The position numbers and the translations under genes were made by a program. From Aliikangiella coralliicola (GTDB lineage Bacteria > Pseudomonadota > Gammaproteobacteria > Enterobacterales > Kangiellaceae), in NCBI RefSeq assembly GCF_007004725.1, contig NZ_ML660161.1, forward strand, positions 235,122 to 299,121: DNA of 64,000 nucleotides, given 5' to 3'. Of this stretch, positions 17,020 through 26,236 are shown piece by piece (position 1 is the stretch's first letter; every line of letters begins with the position of its first letter). The notes under the pieces were generated by a model. That model did not search any database. It was not told where the DNA came from and was given only the letters and a program-made list of their open reading frames with translations.

Positions 17020-18745
17020 TTATTTTACTTCCCTTTCCTGAGTCTGTTTGTTCGAGGTTGTAGACCTGATCAGCAAACTGCTGTACCGAGGGTCGGTGAC
17101 TAACAAAAATTACCGTGAGTTTAAAATGTTGTTTAATATTCTCAATCACTTTTTTTTCAGTGGCCAAATCCAGCGCATCAGTGCTTTCATCTAATAATAG
17201 TAAATTAGGATCTCGGTAAAGCGCACGGGCAATACCAACTTTTTGAGTTTGCCCGGTACTAAAGTTAAGGCCTTCGTCGCCAAATACTGATTGATAGCCA
17301 TCAGGTAATGACATTAAGTGATCATGGAGGTCCACCAGCTTGGCTATTTTCTCAATTTTTTCATGATCAATACTGTCTTCTGGTTCACCTAGCGCAATAT
17401 TTTCGATAACCGATGCTTCAATCAGGTTCACTCTCGGTGGAACAAACCCAAGCTGCGACTGCCAATTAGGATTGTTATACAAGTTTACCGGCTGATCATC
17501 AACGAGTAGCTTGCCCTTACCTGGTTGGTATAATCCAGCAATAATATTCAGTAGCGTTGATTTACCGCACCCAGTTTTTCCGGTGACACAGTGAAACTGG
17601 TTGGCGTGAAACTTTAACGAAAGATCTTTAAAGCAAAAAGACGATTTATCGTTAAAATGAAATTCGATATTTTTGAGACAGAGTTGATTGCTTAAACGAA
17701 CTGTAGGGTAATTGTCACTTCCGGATGACAACTCATTGTTAAATTCTGCCGCCAGCTTTTTTAAAATAGCCGAGCCAAATTGAATTTGTTCATAGCTATC
17801 GAAGATATCACTTACCGCCGGTAAAAGTCGGTAAGCGGCGAACGCATACATGCCAATCATCGTGATTGCTGATAGATCCGATTGATCTGAAAGTGAGAAA
17901 AACATCGCGATTAGCAGTATGCTCCCGTAGGCTACCACTTCGATAACGCGCTGTGGGATCAGGCTGATGAGTTCGTATTTAAGCCGATTGTTGACCATCG
18001 CCGCAAAGGAATTTGAATAACGTTTGATAAAGTAACCGCCAATCTGGGCAAGTTTTATTTCCCGCTGAAGTTTTAATGCTTCGAGAACTTCGCTATAAAT
18101 GTCGGTTTCAAGATCGGCATATTCTTTACCCAGATTGTCTAGTTTGTTAGAGGTTAGTCGGTAAATTGTCAGATAAGCCACCAGGATTGCCAGGGTAATC
18201 ACTAAGGTTGCCTGGAGATCAACGGTGAGTAAAAGCACGAAGATAAAAACAGTGACAATACTACCTGAAATCATTTCTAGCATGGCAAACAGGGTGTCGA
18301 GTATTACTCGGTCGATATCGGCCAGGATTGACTTAACTCTTTCTGAATTTTTCTTTCTGGCAAACGCTAATTCATCGCTGTTGAGATAGATCTTTAGCAA
18401 GCGCTCTGAGAGTTGGTGTTCTTTCTGATAGCCAAAGCGAGTCGCTATCCAGGCATCCAGCGCATTAATGATATTGCCAAATAGCACAAGTAAAAATGAC
18501 AAACTGCCAAAAGCTATCACAATACCCTGGTACGACTGGATACCGGTAAATTCCTTGAAAGCAATGATGTAGCGATGGCTTTCTATTAACTGTGGCTCTG
18601 AAATAACGCTGATAAAAGGTAGGATAGAAGCAATGCCAACAACGCTAAATAGGCCATTAATAATTGAGCTGAAGAGTATGATTAACAGACGTCGCTTATC
18701 TGTTTGATCCATCAAACCAAAAATAATAAAAAATTTATTTAACAA
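17009..18745 (-). CDS. ABC exporter (fused permease-ATPase) with atypical motifs
   Basis: 578 aa, start TTG at 18745 preceded by GGGA (ATG at 18712 is the alternative). Half-transporter architecture: about six membrane helices in residues 15-320 and an ATPase domain from about 350. Walker A GKTGCGKST (389-397) and Walker B LLLLDE (515-520) are intact. The signature is FSTGQ rather than LSGGQ, and the Q-loop glutamine position reads VPP instead of VPQ (about 435-437). Relatives include lipid-linked oligosaccharide flippases of the PglK/MsbA type and peptide exporters. With two FemAB-like proteins downstream I infer export of an envelope lipid conjugate or small product, but the substrate is not visible. 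Confidence 0.85.
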   Translation of the reverse strand: MLNKFFIIFGLMDQTDKRRLLIILFSSIINGLFSVVGIASILPFISVISEPQLIESHRYIIAFKEFTGIQSYQGIVIAFGSLSFLLVLFGNIINALDAWIATRFGYQKEHQLSERLLKIYLNSDELAFARKKNSERVKSILADIDRVILDTLFAMLEMISGSIVTVFIFVLLLTVDLQATLVITLAILVAYLTIYRLTSNKLDNLGKEYADLETDIYSEVLEALKLQREIKLAQIGGYFIKRYSNSFAAMVNNRLKYELISLIPQRVIEVVAYGSILLIAMFFSLSDQSDLSAITMIGMYAFAAYRLLPAVSDIFDSYEQIQFGSAILKKLAAEFNNELSSGSDNYPTVRLSNQLCLKNIEFHFNDKSSFCFKDLSLKFHANQFHCVTGKTGCGKSTLLNIIAGLYQPGKGKLLVDDQPVNLYNNPNWQSQLGFVPPRVNLIEASVIENIALGEPEDSIDHEKIEKIAKLVDLHDHLMSLPDGYQSVFGDEGLNFSTGQTQKVGIARALYRDPNLLLLDESTDALDLATEKKVIENIKQHFKLTVIFVSHRPSVQQFADQVYNLEQTDSGKGSKINEL

Positions 18746-18957
18746 CTGAATCCCTTTTTTTCAGTGAATTGGTTTACGTTCGACCTGTTTATCTTAACAA
18801 GGTAATATTACCTTATGAGATGGCAGGGTAAAAGCGATAATATTAACAGGCATTTTTCTCTCTTGAAGTATCATCTAACGGTTTATTAAATTGGGTTAGA
18901 TTTAGCTTAAACCTGATATATTTTATTGTAGCGCAAAACCTGCTTTAAATTTTAATA

Positions 18958-20094
18958 TCAATGATTTAGCGCTGTTAATACCGCCCAGGTAGGGTGAAAG
19001 ACAATATAAGGTTCGCCATTAAAATCACTCATTGTTCCCCATGAACCATCTTTGCGTTGTAACGAAAGTAAAAACTGCTCTGCCAAAGCTATTTTTTTGT
19101 CATCTTCGTTGTTCAATATCTTCAAACATTGCAGGTACTCAGCTAGTAAATCGAGATCACTGAGTTGATGTCTGACCAGGGGATACGTTTGCTCAATATA
19201 GTCATTGACCTTGCTGTTATTAAGACTTGGAGAAATCTCGAACTCGCCATAATTGGTTAACACCAACACCACATGTGTAGCCAGATAAGCGAGGTCAGAG
19301 AATTCGTCACTTTCCACCGGATGGTCTAAATTATAATCAAAAGATTCGAAGCTCTTGAGGTACATCAAGAAATTATCTTCAGGGAGTCGTAGTATATTTG
19401 TATTGGACGCGTGTTCTGACATCTGCTTAAGATAGTAATGCAGGAAAGATGTGTCGATTAAATAATCGCCGATCACTTCATAATCACTATTCGTAACGGC
19501 TTGTTGGAAATCCATATCGCCACTACGATACGGCGATATTGGCAGCTCTCCATATTGTTGTTGGTAAAATTTAAAATAGGGTTCTTGAAATTCTGGGCTA
19601 TTCGCGATGATGGGCAAAAGCCCAATAAAGTCCCAGCGGCCTTCTTCATCGTCAGGAAACAGCAAGTCGAGGTGTTCTTGTCCCCTTTGCAGGCTTTGTT
19701 TTAACAGCTGACCTGCGATCTCGGCTTGATGGGAACGGATATCTGTGCGAGAAAGCTCATGAGCCAGGATAATGAAGTCACTAAAAACATCGTTAAAATT
19801 GGTATCTTGATCAATAAACTGAAGTAACCAGTGAAGCCCTGAGAGAATAGCTGCTTCTTTGTGTGGCAGATCGTGAGATAAAGCGTCGCGAATGCGCTTT
19901 TCAATATTTTGGTTATGGTTCAACTGAATCGGCTTGATTGATACAGATTGTGCGTTAATCAAGTCTGAAAACTGCCAGCTGCGATAATTTCGATAGGGAT
20001 CACTAAAATAAACTGAGTAACCAATAAGAGAAATAGTGATTATTAAAAGGGTGACAAAACTAAATAGTCGAAATGGGGTTGTTTTTGTGAACAT
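18958..20094 (-). CDS. Membrane-anchored protein with a C-terminal alpha-toroid repeat
   Basis: 378 aa. One N-terminal membrane helix (about residues 9-30) followed by a mainly helical, acidic periplasmic body. The C-terminus (AEQFLLSLQRKDGSWG, then HPTWAVLTAL) resembles the QW-type repeats of prenyltransferase/terpene-cyclase-like alpha-alpha toroids. The acidic motif of a cyclase (DxDD-like) is not seen, so enzymatic activity is doubtful. It lies 212 nt upstream of the ABC exporter and GNAT genes on the same strand and may belong to the same unit. Otherwise unrecognised. Confidence 0.6.
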   Translation of the reverse strand: MFTKTTPFRLFSFVTLLIITISLIGYSVYFSDPYRNYRSWQFSDLINAQSVSIKPIQLNHNQNIEKRIRDALSHDLPHKEAAILSGLHWLLQFIDQDTNFNDVFSDFIILAHELSRTDIRSHQAEIAGQLLKQSLQRGQEHLDLLFPDDEEGRWDFIGLLPIIANSPEFQEPYFKFYQQQYGELPISPYRSGDMDFQQAVTNSDYEVIGDYLIDTSFLHYYLKQMSEHASNTNILRLPEDNFLMYLKSFESFDYNLDHPVESDEFSDLAYLATHVVLVLTNYGEFEISPSLNNSKVNDYIEQTYPLVRHQLSDLDLLAEYLQCLKILNNEDDKKIALAEQFLLSLQRKDGSWGTMSDFNGEPYIVFHPTWAVLTALNH

Positions 20095-20352
20095 CGGCTT
20101 TATTTTTCTAGGTGGTCATCAATGTTTCTGATAATTAAAGGAGTTTACCTTGGCGATGGTTTACTGACCAGAGTACATAGGTTGAGATCAAACTTATCGA
20201 TATTTAGTCTCGTCGCTTTATCTATCTAAAATGGACGAGATATTTAGGTTAAACTTGGGCGTGTTTATCTTTTGTTCTTTGAGATTGTTGAGGCTAAAAT
20301 GCATTCATTCGGCGCGCTAGCTATTTGTTTATAAGTGAATAGGATTAACTGA

Positions 20353-21213
20353 ATGCGAGTGATTGTACAAAACTTTTTCGACCAGGCTACTTCCACCTTG
20401 TCTTACCTGGTCTCAGATCCGCAAACGGGTGAAGCTGCGGTTATTGACCCTTTGATGGATTTCGACCCAGCGGCAGTGAGAGTTGGTTATCAGAGCGCAC
20501 AAAGCCTTCTCAGCGAAATCGAATCACAGAACTTAACTTTAAAGTGGATAATTGAAACCCACGCACACGCTGATCACCTTAGCGCTGCTCACTGGCTCAA
20601 ACAAAAAACCGGCGCTAAAATCGTTATTGGTGAAGGTATTATCGAGGTCCAAAATACTTTTAACCAACTATACCAGTTGGAGGGAGAGTCAGCCGGATCT
20701 GAAGGGGATTTTGACCGACTGGTTAAAGATGGCGACAATTTGCCTCTGGGAAATCTGACAATTGACGTTATCGGAACACCAGGGCATACACCTTCATGTT
20801 GTGCGTTCTTAGTGGGTGATGTTGCTTTTGTGGGCGACACGATATTTATGCCAGACTTTGGCACCGCCAGATGTGATTTTCCTGGTGGCAATGCTGAACA
20901 GCTCTATCAGTCAATACAGAAATTGTTGGCACTGCCTGATGAAACTCGTTTATTTACCTGTCATGACTATATGCCGGGCGGGCGAGAGCTGAGGTGGGAA
21001 GCATCGGTTGAAGAACAGAAAAATCATAACATTCACATTCATCAGGGCGTTGATCAACAGGCTTTCATCAAAATGCGAACTGAAAGAGACGCGCAACTGC
21101 CAGTACCTAAGTTAATCTTGCCTGCTTTGCAAGTGAACATTAAGGGGGGTCGATTACCTTCTGCTGGTGAAACTGGTATTCAATTTTTAAAACTTCCGAT
21201 TAATCAATTTTAG
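20353..21213 (+). CDS. MBL-fold hydrolase, persulfide dioxygenase (ETHE1/Blh) type
   Basis: 286 aa, ATG at 20353 with AGGA 9 nt before. Metallo-beta-lactamase fold with the metal motif THAHADHLSAAHWL (H-x-H-x-D-H), GTPGHTPSCCAFLVGD and FTCHDYMPGGRELRWE. The segment GTARCDFPGG is typical of the ETHE1/Blh branch, which oxidises glutathione persulfide to sulfite with one iron; generic glyoxalase II proteins lack it. Located in the cytoplasm, 14 nt before a glutathione S-transferase gene, which supports a thiol/glutathione role. Confidence 0.85.
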   Translation: MRVIVQNFFDQATSTLSYLVSDPQTGEAAVIDPLMDFDPAAVRVGYQSAQSLLSEIESQNLTLKWIIETHAHADHLSAAHWLKQKTGAKIVIGEGIIEVQNTFNQLYQLEGESAGSEGDFDRLVKDGDNLPLGNLTIDVIGTPGHTPSCCAFLVGDVAFVGDTIFMPDFGTARCDFPGGNAEQLYQSIQKLLALPDETRLFTCHDYMPGGRELRWEASVEEQKNHNIHIHQGVDQQAFIKMRTERDAQLPVPKLILPALQVNIKGGRLPSAGETGIQFLKLPINQF

Positions 21214-21227
21214 TCAAAGGATGCACC

Positions 21228-21878
21228 TTGAAAAATCATCTCGTCATAGGCAATAAAAATTACTCTTCCTGGTCACTCAGGCCGTGGTTGTTATTGAAAG
21301 TCAAAGATATTCCTTTTGAGGAAGAAAAGATCTATTTATATCGACCCGACAGCAAACAGAAACTCAAGCAATATTCGCCTGCAGGGCTAGTCCCCTTTTT
21401 TCAAAATAGCGAAGTGAAAGTTTGGGATTCGTTGGCAATTTGTGAGTATTTGGCCGAAGCCTATCCAGAAAAACATTGTTGGCCTCAAGAACTCCAGGCA
21501 CGCGCGTTGGCTCGTTCCATTTCCGCTGAAATGCACTCTGGTTTTCAACTAATTCGTAATCAGTTACCGATGAACTGTCGTCAGAAAATGAACTTTCAGG
21601 TCGATAGTGACGAATTGCGCATGGAAATTAATCGAGTCAACTCGATTTGGCAAGACTGTCGCATGCACTACCAGGATAAGGGAGATTTTCTGTTTGGAGA
21701 ATTTTCGATTGCAGATGCCATGTTTGCGCCAGTGGTTTTAAGGTTTAATAGCTATGGTATTGAGGTCGGCTCTGTGGCGAGGCAATATATGCAAAATATT
21801 CTTAATCTAAAAGCGATACAGGAGTGGATTGAGGAAGGTATTGCAGAGAAACCGGTTATTGAGCAAGCAGAGATCTAA
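21228..21878 (+). CDS. Glutathione S-transferase family protein
   Basis: 216 aa from a TTG start at 21228, chosen because AAAGG ends 7 nt upstream and the nearby ATG at 21221 is out of frame. The N-terminal thioredoxin-like domain begins NKNYSSWSLRPWLLLK, a hallmark of one bacterial GST subfamily, followed by SPAGLVPFF and WDSLAICEYLAE. The C-terminal domain is all-helical with FSIADAMFAPV. Probably co-transcribed with the upstream persulfide-dioxygenase-like gene. Substrate unknown. Confidence 0.88.
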   Translation: MKNHLVIGNKNYSSWSLRPWLLLKVKDIPFEEEKIYLYRPDSKQKLKQYSPAGLVPFFQNSEVKVWDSLAICEYLAEAYPEKHCWPQELQARALARSISAEMHSGFQLIRNQLPMNCRQKMNFQVDSDELRMEINRVNSIWQDCRMHYQDKGDFLFGEFSIADAMFAPVVLRFNSYGIEVGSVARQYMQNILNLKAIQEWIEEGIAEKPVIEQAEI

Positions 21879-21890
21879 ACCGCTCTGAAT

Positions 21891-21927
21891 AACTCTCCCT
21901 CTCCTTTAGCAAAGGAGGGCGAGAGTT
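21891..21927. repeat. Palindromic element CTCTCCCTCTCCTTT-AGC-AAAGGAGGGCGAGAG
   Basis: 17-nt arms (21891-21907 and 21911-21927) pair at 15 of 17 positions around an AGC loop. There is no T-run, although it follows the GST gene and could stop transcription. The sequence type (CCCTCTCCTTT...AAAGGAG) is a common dispersed bacterial palindrome; a degenerate relative lies at 14659-14688. Confidence 0.6.
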
Positions 21928-22088
21928 TGAAGTCGAAAATATAGTGTTTCAACGGTTTTCCAAATGATAAAGTTGATATCAAGTAAGCGCGTTTATTTAG
22001 ATATCGCAGCTTTGATGGCGTCAATTTATTATTTTGTTTTGAATAGTTCGAATGAGCGAGCTAAGAAACAAAGTTAATGAGCTAAACT

Positions 22089-23345
22089 ATGAAAAACTCC
22101 ACAACAAATCAGATTCGATGTTTTACTAATTCAGAACCAGGCTCATCAAATAGTATCGCTGAATTTTCCATCGCCGAACAAAAGATTAATCAACTCATCT
22201 CTGAACAAGAAATAAAACAGGTAATTCAGTTTCATCAATCCCTTCCGGGCTATCAGGCATCACCATTAATTCGGTTGAATAATTTAGCGAGTCAGCTGGG
22301 CGTTCAGCAAATATTGGTGAAAGACGAAAGTGAACGATTTGACCTCAAAGCGTTTAAAATGCTCGGTGCCAGCTACGCAATGGCAAAACAGCTCAATCAG
22401 ATAATTAGTCGAAGTTCCAGGCGGGGTGACTATGATGATCAAGTTATCGACTTTCGTCAGATTGATGCCAAAAGAGACGTTTATCAATCGGCCCAATTTG
22501 TTACTGCGACTGATGGTAATCATGGCCGCGCCGTTGCCTGGTGCGCGCAATTATTTGGTTGCAAGTCTCATGTGTATATGCCGTCAGGTTCTTCGATAAC
22601 TCGCCTGAAAGCGATTCAACAATATGCAGAAAATGCAGAGATCACCGAGTTTAATTACGATGATACGGTAAAGTATGCAAGTCAGCTGGCAAAGGCGAAC
22701 CAATGGATTTTAATGCAGGATACTGCGTGGCCGGGATATGAAGAAATTCCACAGGATATTATGCGCGGATACTTTAGTCTGGTGGTTGAGTTTGAGCGTC
22801 AGTGTAAGGAATGGCCTACCCACGTATTTTTGCAGGCTGGAGTTGGTTCTATGGCGGCGGCAATTGCTGCCTATCTATTTTTTCACCCGAAACCGACACC
22901 GAAAATAATTCTGGTTGAGCCCGAGGGAGCGCCTTGTTTTTACGAATCAATGGAGATTGGTGATGGTAAACCCCATCGGTATTTTGGCGACCCCGAAACC
23001 GGAAACCTTGAAACGATAATGGCAGGCTTAGCTTGCGGTGAGCCAAGTTCATCAGCCTGGGCGATTCTCTCATCCATTTGCGCGGCGTTTATCGTCTGCA
23101 GTGATGAAGTGAGTATGAGCGGAATGAAGCGGTATGCGAACCCCATTGCTGATGACCCGGCGATCGTTTCCGGCGAATCTGGTGCAGTCACTCTTGGACT
23201 TGTCGAAACGCTATTGAAAGATCCGCAGCATGCTGATGTTTTGTCGAGTTTAGCAATCGATTCAAACGCCAGAATTTTATTATTTTCCACAGAGGGTGAT
23301 ACTGATCCGGATATTTATCAGCAGATTATTAATTCTGCATCCTAA
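22089..23345 (+). CDS. dpaL: Diaminopropionate ammonia-lyase
   Basis: 418 aa PLP enzyme of the tryptophan-synthase-beta fold that splits 2,3-diaminopropionate into pyruvate and ammonia. The PLP lysine is K90 in FDLKAFKMLGASYA; the phosphate-binding and substrate segments TDGNHGRAVAW, VFLQAGVGSMAAA and ANPIADDPAIVSGESGAV match the DpaL/YgeX family (YgeX is 398 aa). The N-terminal 20 residues are an extra polar stretch. It stands alone, unlike E. coli ygeX, which lies in a purine/amino-acid catabolic cluster. Confidence 0.9.
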   Translation: MKNSTTNQIRCFTNSEPGSSNSIAEFSIAEQKINQLISEQEIKQVIQFHQSLPGYQASPLIRLNNLASQLGVQQILVKDESERFDLKAFKMLGASYAMAKQLNQIISRSSRRGDYDDQVIDFRQIDAKRDVYQSAQFVTATDGNHGRAVAWCAQLFGCKSHVYMPSGSSITRLKAIQQYAENAEITEFNYDDTVKYASQLAKANQWILMQDTAWPGYEEIPQDIMRGYFSLVVEFERQCKEWPTHVFLQAGVGSMAAAIAAYLFFHPKPTPKIILVEPEGAPCFYESMEIGDGKPHRYFGDPETGNLETIMAGLACGEPSSSAWAILSSICAAFIVCSDEVSMSGMKRYANPIADDPAIVSGESGAVTLGLVETLLKDPQHADVLSSLAIDSNARILLFSTEGDTDPDIYQQIINSAS

Positions 23346-23386
23346 TATGACGTTGCCAAGACAATAAAAAATTGCGTCAAGGTTAT

Positions 23387-24706
23387 TTAATCAATCACCG
23401 GAATCGAAAACTCGGCACAAAGTCCACCATTTTTGCGGTTAAACAATTTTAAATGGCCTGAATGGGCATTGATAATTTCTTTACACAGCGCTAAACCCAG
23501 TCCGGCACCACCACTTTTGGTTGTGAAAAAAGGCAGTAAGCACTGGGTTAATTGATCTTCGCTCATTGCCTTTCCCCTGTCTTTGACAACAAACCGAATG
23601 AATTGCTGGTTATGCATGATACTCACTTCTATTGCATCTATATCAGTTTCAGATTCTCGAGCATTTTTTATCAGGTTAATCATTACTTGTTCGATTTGAG
23701 TCGCATCAAACCTGAAGTGCTTTATCGCGACATTATTGCTTATTTTTATGTCGCAAATATTTTCCAGGTCGGAAATAAACTGGGGCATATTGACCTCGCG
23801 AATTTCAGGATTAGGTAATCGAGAAAAGCGCGCGTATTTATCTATAAACTGGTGTAAATGTTTAGTTCTTCGATCGATAGTATTAAAAATGTCCATTAAC
23901 ATTTCATCGTGTTCAACCCTGTTCAGTATTTTGGTCGCTGAACGAGTTAAAGACTGGATTGGTGCTAATGAATTGTTAAGTTCGTGGCTGATTAAGCGAA
24001 TAACTTTTTTCCAAACCTGCACTTCTTCTTTGTGCACCTCTGATGTCATATTCTTATACAGGTACAGGTAGTGAATTTTTGCATTCAGGTTAAATTCTTC
24101 GAAAGTGAGAAAATAGACTTTTTTTTCATCCTCGGTGATTTGAGTATAGAGACCTTCTTGTTTATTGCGTGTGGCATTCGCCAGATCAGGCGGCAGGTTA
24201 CCGATCAGTTCATTGAAATTCAGACCTTCAATGTTTTTAGTCTGGCGAAGTAACTTTTTTGAAGCGATATTGCTGTAAACAATGTTACCGCGGTCCGTTG
24301 TTAGTAAAATCGCCATTGGTGTATTTTGTATAATGGTGTCGAGTAAAAGCTCTCGCTGATGCAGCTCCATTCGTTCTGTTCTGAGTATTTTTGAAAGCTC
24401 ATTGTAAGTGTCAACGCTCAGCTGAAATTCTGGAAAGTCATACTCGGCGATATTGATACTAAAGTCTTCATCGTGGAAACAATTTAGCCCAGTTTCAATC
24501 GAACTGATTAGCGATGCGAAAGGGCGATAAAAATAGTTAATCAAGCTGTAACTGAGTAGCAGAATGATAACAAAACAAATGGGCAACCAAATCATCAAAT
24601 CGCCTTCAAACCGGATGATGGCGTAAACGAATGTTAAAAAACACAGTGTCGGCAATAAGATGGCGAACCACAACCGATGTTTTAAGGAGACTTTTTTCTT
24701 ATTCAT
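23387..24706 (-). CDS. Sensor histidine kinase, NtrY-like
   Basis: 439 aa. Two N-terminal membrane helices (about 12-32 and 35-55) with almost no periplasmic loop, then a PAS-like region (about 120-200) and a HisKA domain with phospho-accepting His in ISHELNNSLAPIQSL. The catalytic domain has N-box NLIKNARES, KDRGKAMS and GGAGLGLAL. The HELNN box is characteristic of NtrY-type kinases that work with sigma-54 activators. Last gene of the efflux operon, 30 nt after its cognate NtrC-type regulator. Confidence 0.9.
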   Translation of the reverse strand: MNKKKVSLKHRLWFAILLPTLCFLTFVYAIIRFEGDLMIWLPICFVIILLLSYSLINYFYRPFASLISSIETGLNCFHDEDFSINIAEYDFPEFQLSVDTYNELSKILRTERMELHQRELLLDTIIQNTPMAILLTTDRGNIVYSNIASKKLLRQTKNIEGLNFNELIGNLPPDLANATRNKQEGLYTQITEDEKKVYFLTFEEFNLNAKIHYLYLYKNMTSEVHKEEVQVWKKVIRLISHELNNSLAPIQSLTRSATKILNRVEHDEMLMDIFNTIDRRTKHLHQFIDKYARFSRLPNPEIREVNMPQFISDLENICDIKISNNVAIKHFRFDATQIEQVMINLIKNARESETDIDAIEVSIMHNQQFIRFVVKDRGKAMSEDQLTQCLLPFFTTKSGGAGLGLALCKEIINAHSGHLKLFNRKNGGLCAEFSIPVID

Positions 24707-24736
24707 TCGTGATGAGTTACCGAAGGCCTGCAGAAC

Positions 24737-26074
24737 CTAGTTGGAGATATCAAATTTTTTGAGACGGCGGTATAGTGCTGAGCGACTTAAGCCCAGGTAC
24801 TTTGCTGTTTCCATTATATTCCCGTTATTTTCCGCGAGGGCATTCACTATCATTTCCCGGGTAACATCATTGCTTTTCGCAGAACTTTCTGTCGCTTCAA
24901 TCTCGATGCCGATAGATGCTGTGGTAATCATCTTACTGCTTGACAGCAACATGGCGCGCTTAATGACATTTTGCAACTCTCTGACATTTCCCGGCCAATC
25001 ATATTGCTGAAGTAAGTTACTTGCTTCTGCGTCTATCTCAAAGCCTGATTCAAGGAATAAATTAACCAGCGGTAGTATATCTTCTTTTCTTTGTTTAAGT
25101 GCAGGCACTTTTAATTCAATCACATTTAAGCGGTAATAGAGATCTTCTCGAAAAGTCCCGTCGATAATGGCACTTTGCAGATCACTATTGGTAGCGCTTA
25201 TCACGCGGACATCAACCTTGATGGTTTGATTACTACCCACTCGTTCAAATTCGCCGCTTTGTAGTACGCGTAAAAGTTTGATCTGACCTTCGTGGGACAA
25301 ATTGCCGATTTCATCTAAAAATAATGTGCCTTTATCAGCAGCCTCAAAGCGGCCGATTCGCCTTTTGGTAATGCCTGTATAAGCGCCGGCTTCTGCACCA
25401 AATAATTCGGCTTCTAATAACTCTTTGGAGAGCGCACCGACGTTAACTTTGATGAATGGGCCATCTTTACACGCGGAATTGGCCTGAATAATTTCGGCAA
25501 CTTTTTCTTTGCCCGCCCCGTTAGGACCGGTAATGAGTACTGGAACATTGGAGTGAGCCACCTGAGTGGCCATCTGTAACATACGTGACATCAAATCGCT
25601 ACGATAACGAACGCCGCACAAATCAAATTGCTGGCTGAGCTGAGCATCCTGACTTTGTTGATTACGTTGAAAATTTGCCTGGCGTTCCCTTAGTTCATCA
25701 AGTTCCAACAGGTTCTTGATCGAAACCATCAGTTTGTCTTCATCCCAGGGTTTACCAATATAATCGGCAGCGCCGTGTTTAACCAGGCTAACAGCCGTTT
25801 CCACGTGGGTCCAGGCTGTGATAATGATAATCGGAATGTCAGTATTGATTTCGCGAATTGAATGAAATAACTTGATGCCCTCTTTGCCAGATGTCATATC
25901 TTCAGAAAAATTCATATCCTGAATGACCAGGTTGAAGTGTTGTTGATTCAACTTATCCAGGGCTTCATTGGGAGAGTGGGCAACATCACACCGAATACCT
26001 TCGAGCTTTAACATCACAGAAAGGGCTTTGGTAATATCGTGATTATCATCAACTATCAGAATATTAGGAGACAT
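24737..26074 (-). CDS. NtrC-family sigma-54 response regulator
   Basis: 445 aa from ATG at 26074 (MSPNILIVDD), with AAGGA 10 nt upstream; a longer frame to 26173 is not supported. Receiver domain 1-120 with phospho-acceptor Asp in VIQDMNFSED, AAA+ domain with Walker A GPNGAGKE and Walker B TLFLDEIGN, and a Fis-type helix-turn-helix at the C-terminus (ETAKYLGLSRSALYRRLKK). The sigma-54-contacting loop reads GAYTGI rather than GAFTGA; F-to-Y is known to be tolerated, the final Ile is unusual. It should activate the sigma-54 promoter at the head of this same operon. Confidence 0.93.
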   Translation of the reverse strand: MSPNILIVDDNHDITKALSVMLKLEGIRCDVAHSPNEALDKLNQQHFNLVIQDMNFSEDMTSGKEGIKLFHSIREINTDIPIIIITAWTHVETAVSLVKHGAADYIGKPWDEDKLMVSIKNLLELDELRERQANFQRNQQSQDAQLSQQFDLCGVRYRSDLMSRMLQMATQVAHSNVPVLITGPNGAGKEKVAEIIQANSACKDGPFIKVNVGALSKELLEAELFGAEAGAYTGITKRRIGRFEAADKGTLFLDEIGNLSHEGQIKLLRVLQSGEFERVGSNQTIKVDVRVISATNSDLQSAIIDGTFREDLYYRLNVIELKVPALKQRKEDILPLVNLFLESGFEIDAEASNLLQQYDWPGNVRELQNVIKRAMLLSSSKMITTASIGIEIEATESSAKSNDVTREMIVNALAENNGNIMETAKYLGLSRSALYRRLKKFDISN

Positions 26075-26236
26075 CAATCGGTAATCCTTAGGGCCGAAAT
26101 TAATAGTTATGCAAATATTTTGAATTATAGAAGTTTGCGGCGAAATAAAAAACTTAAGTTTAACCTGAACCACCTATGACGCATGTCGGTTACGCCATAG
26201 ATAGTTCTATGTATCATCAATTTTATCGCAGTTTAA

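Noticed and set aside
20589-20891. Open frame opposite the persulfide-dioxygenase-like gene
   Set aside because: It is a reverse-strand shadow of the conserved MBL gene, without its own ribosome-binding site or family motif; the same holds for similar frames inside gcvT, dpaL, glrR and the proteases.
26075-26236. Hairpin CTATGACG...CGCCATAG as an intra-operon terminator
   Set aside because: No T-run follows and the stem is interrupted; it may be chance or a small regulatory structure.
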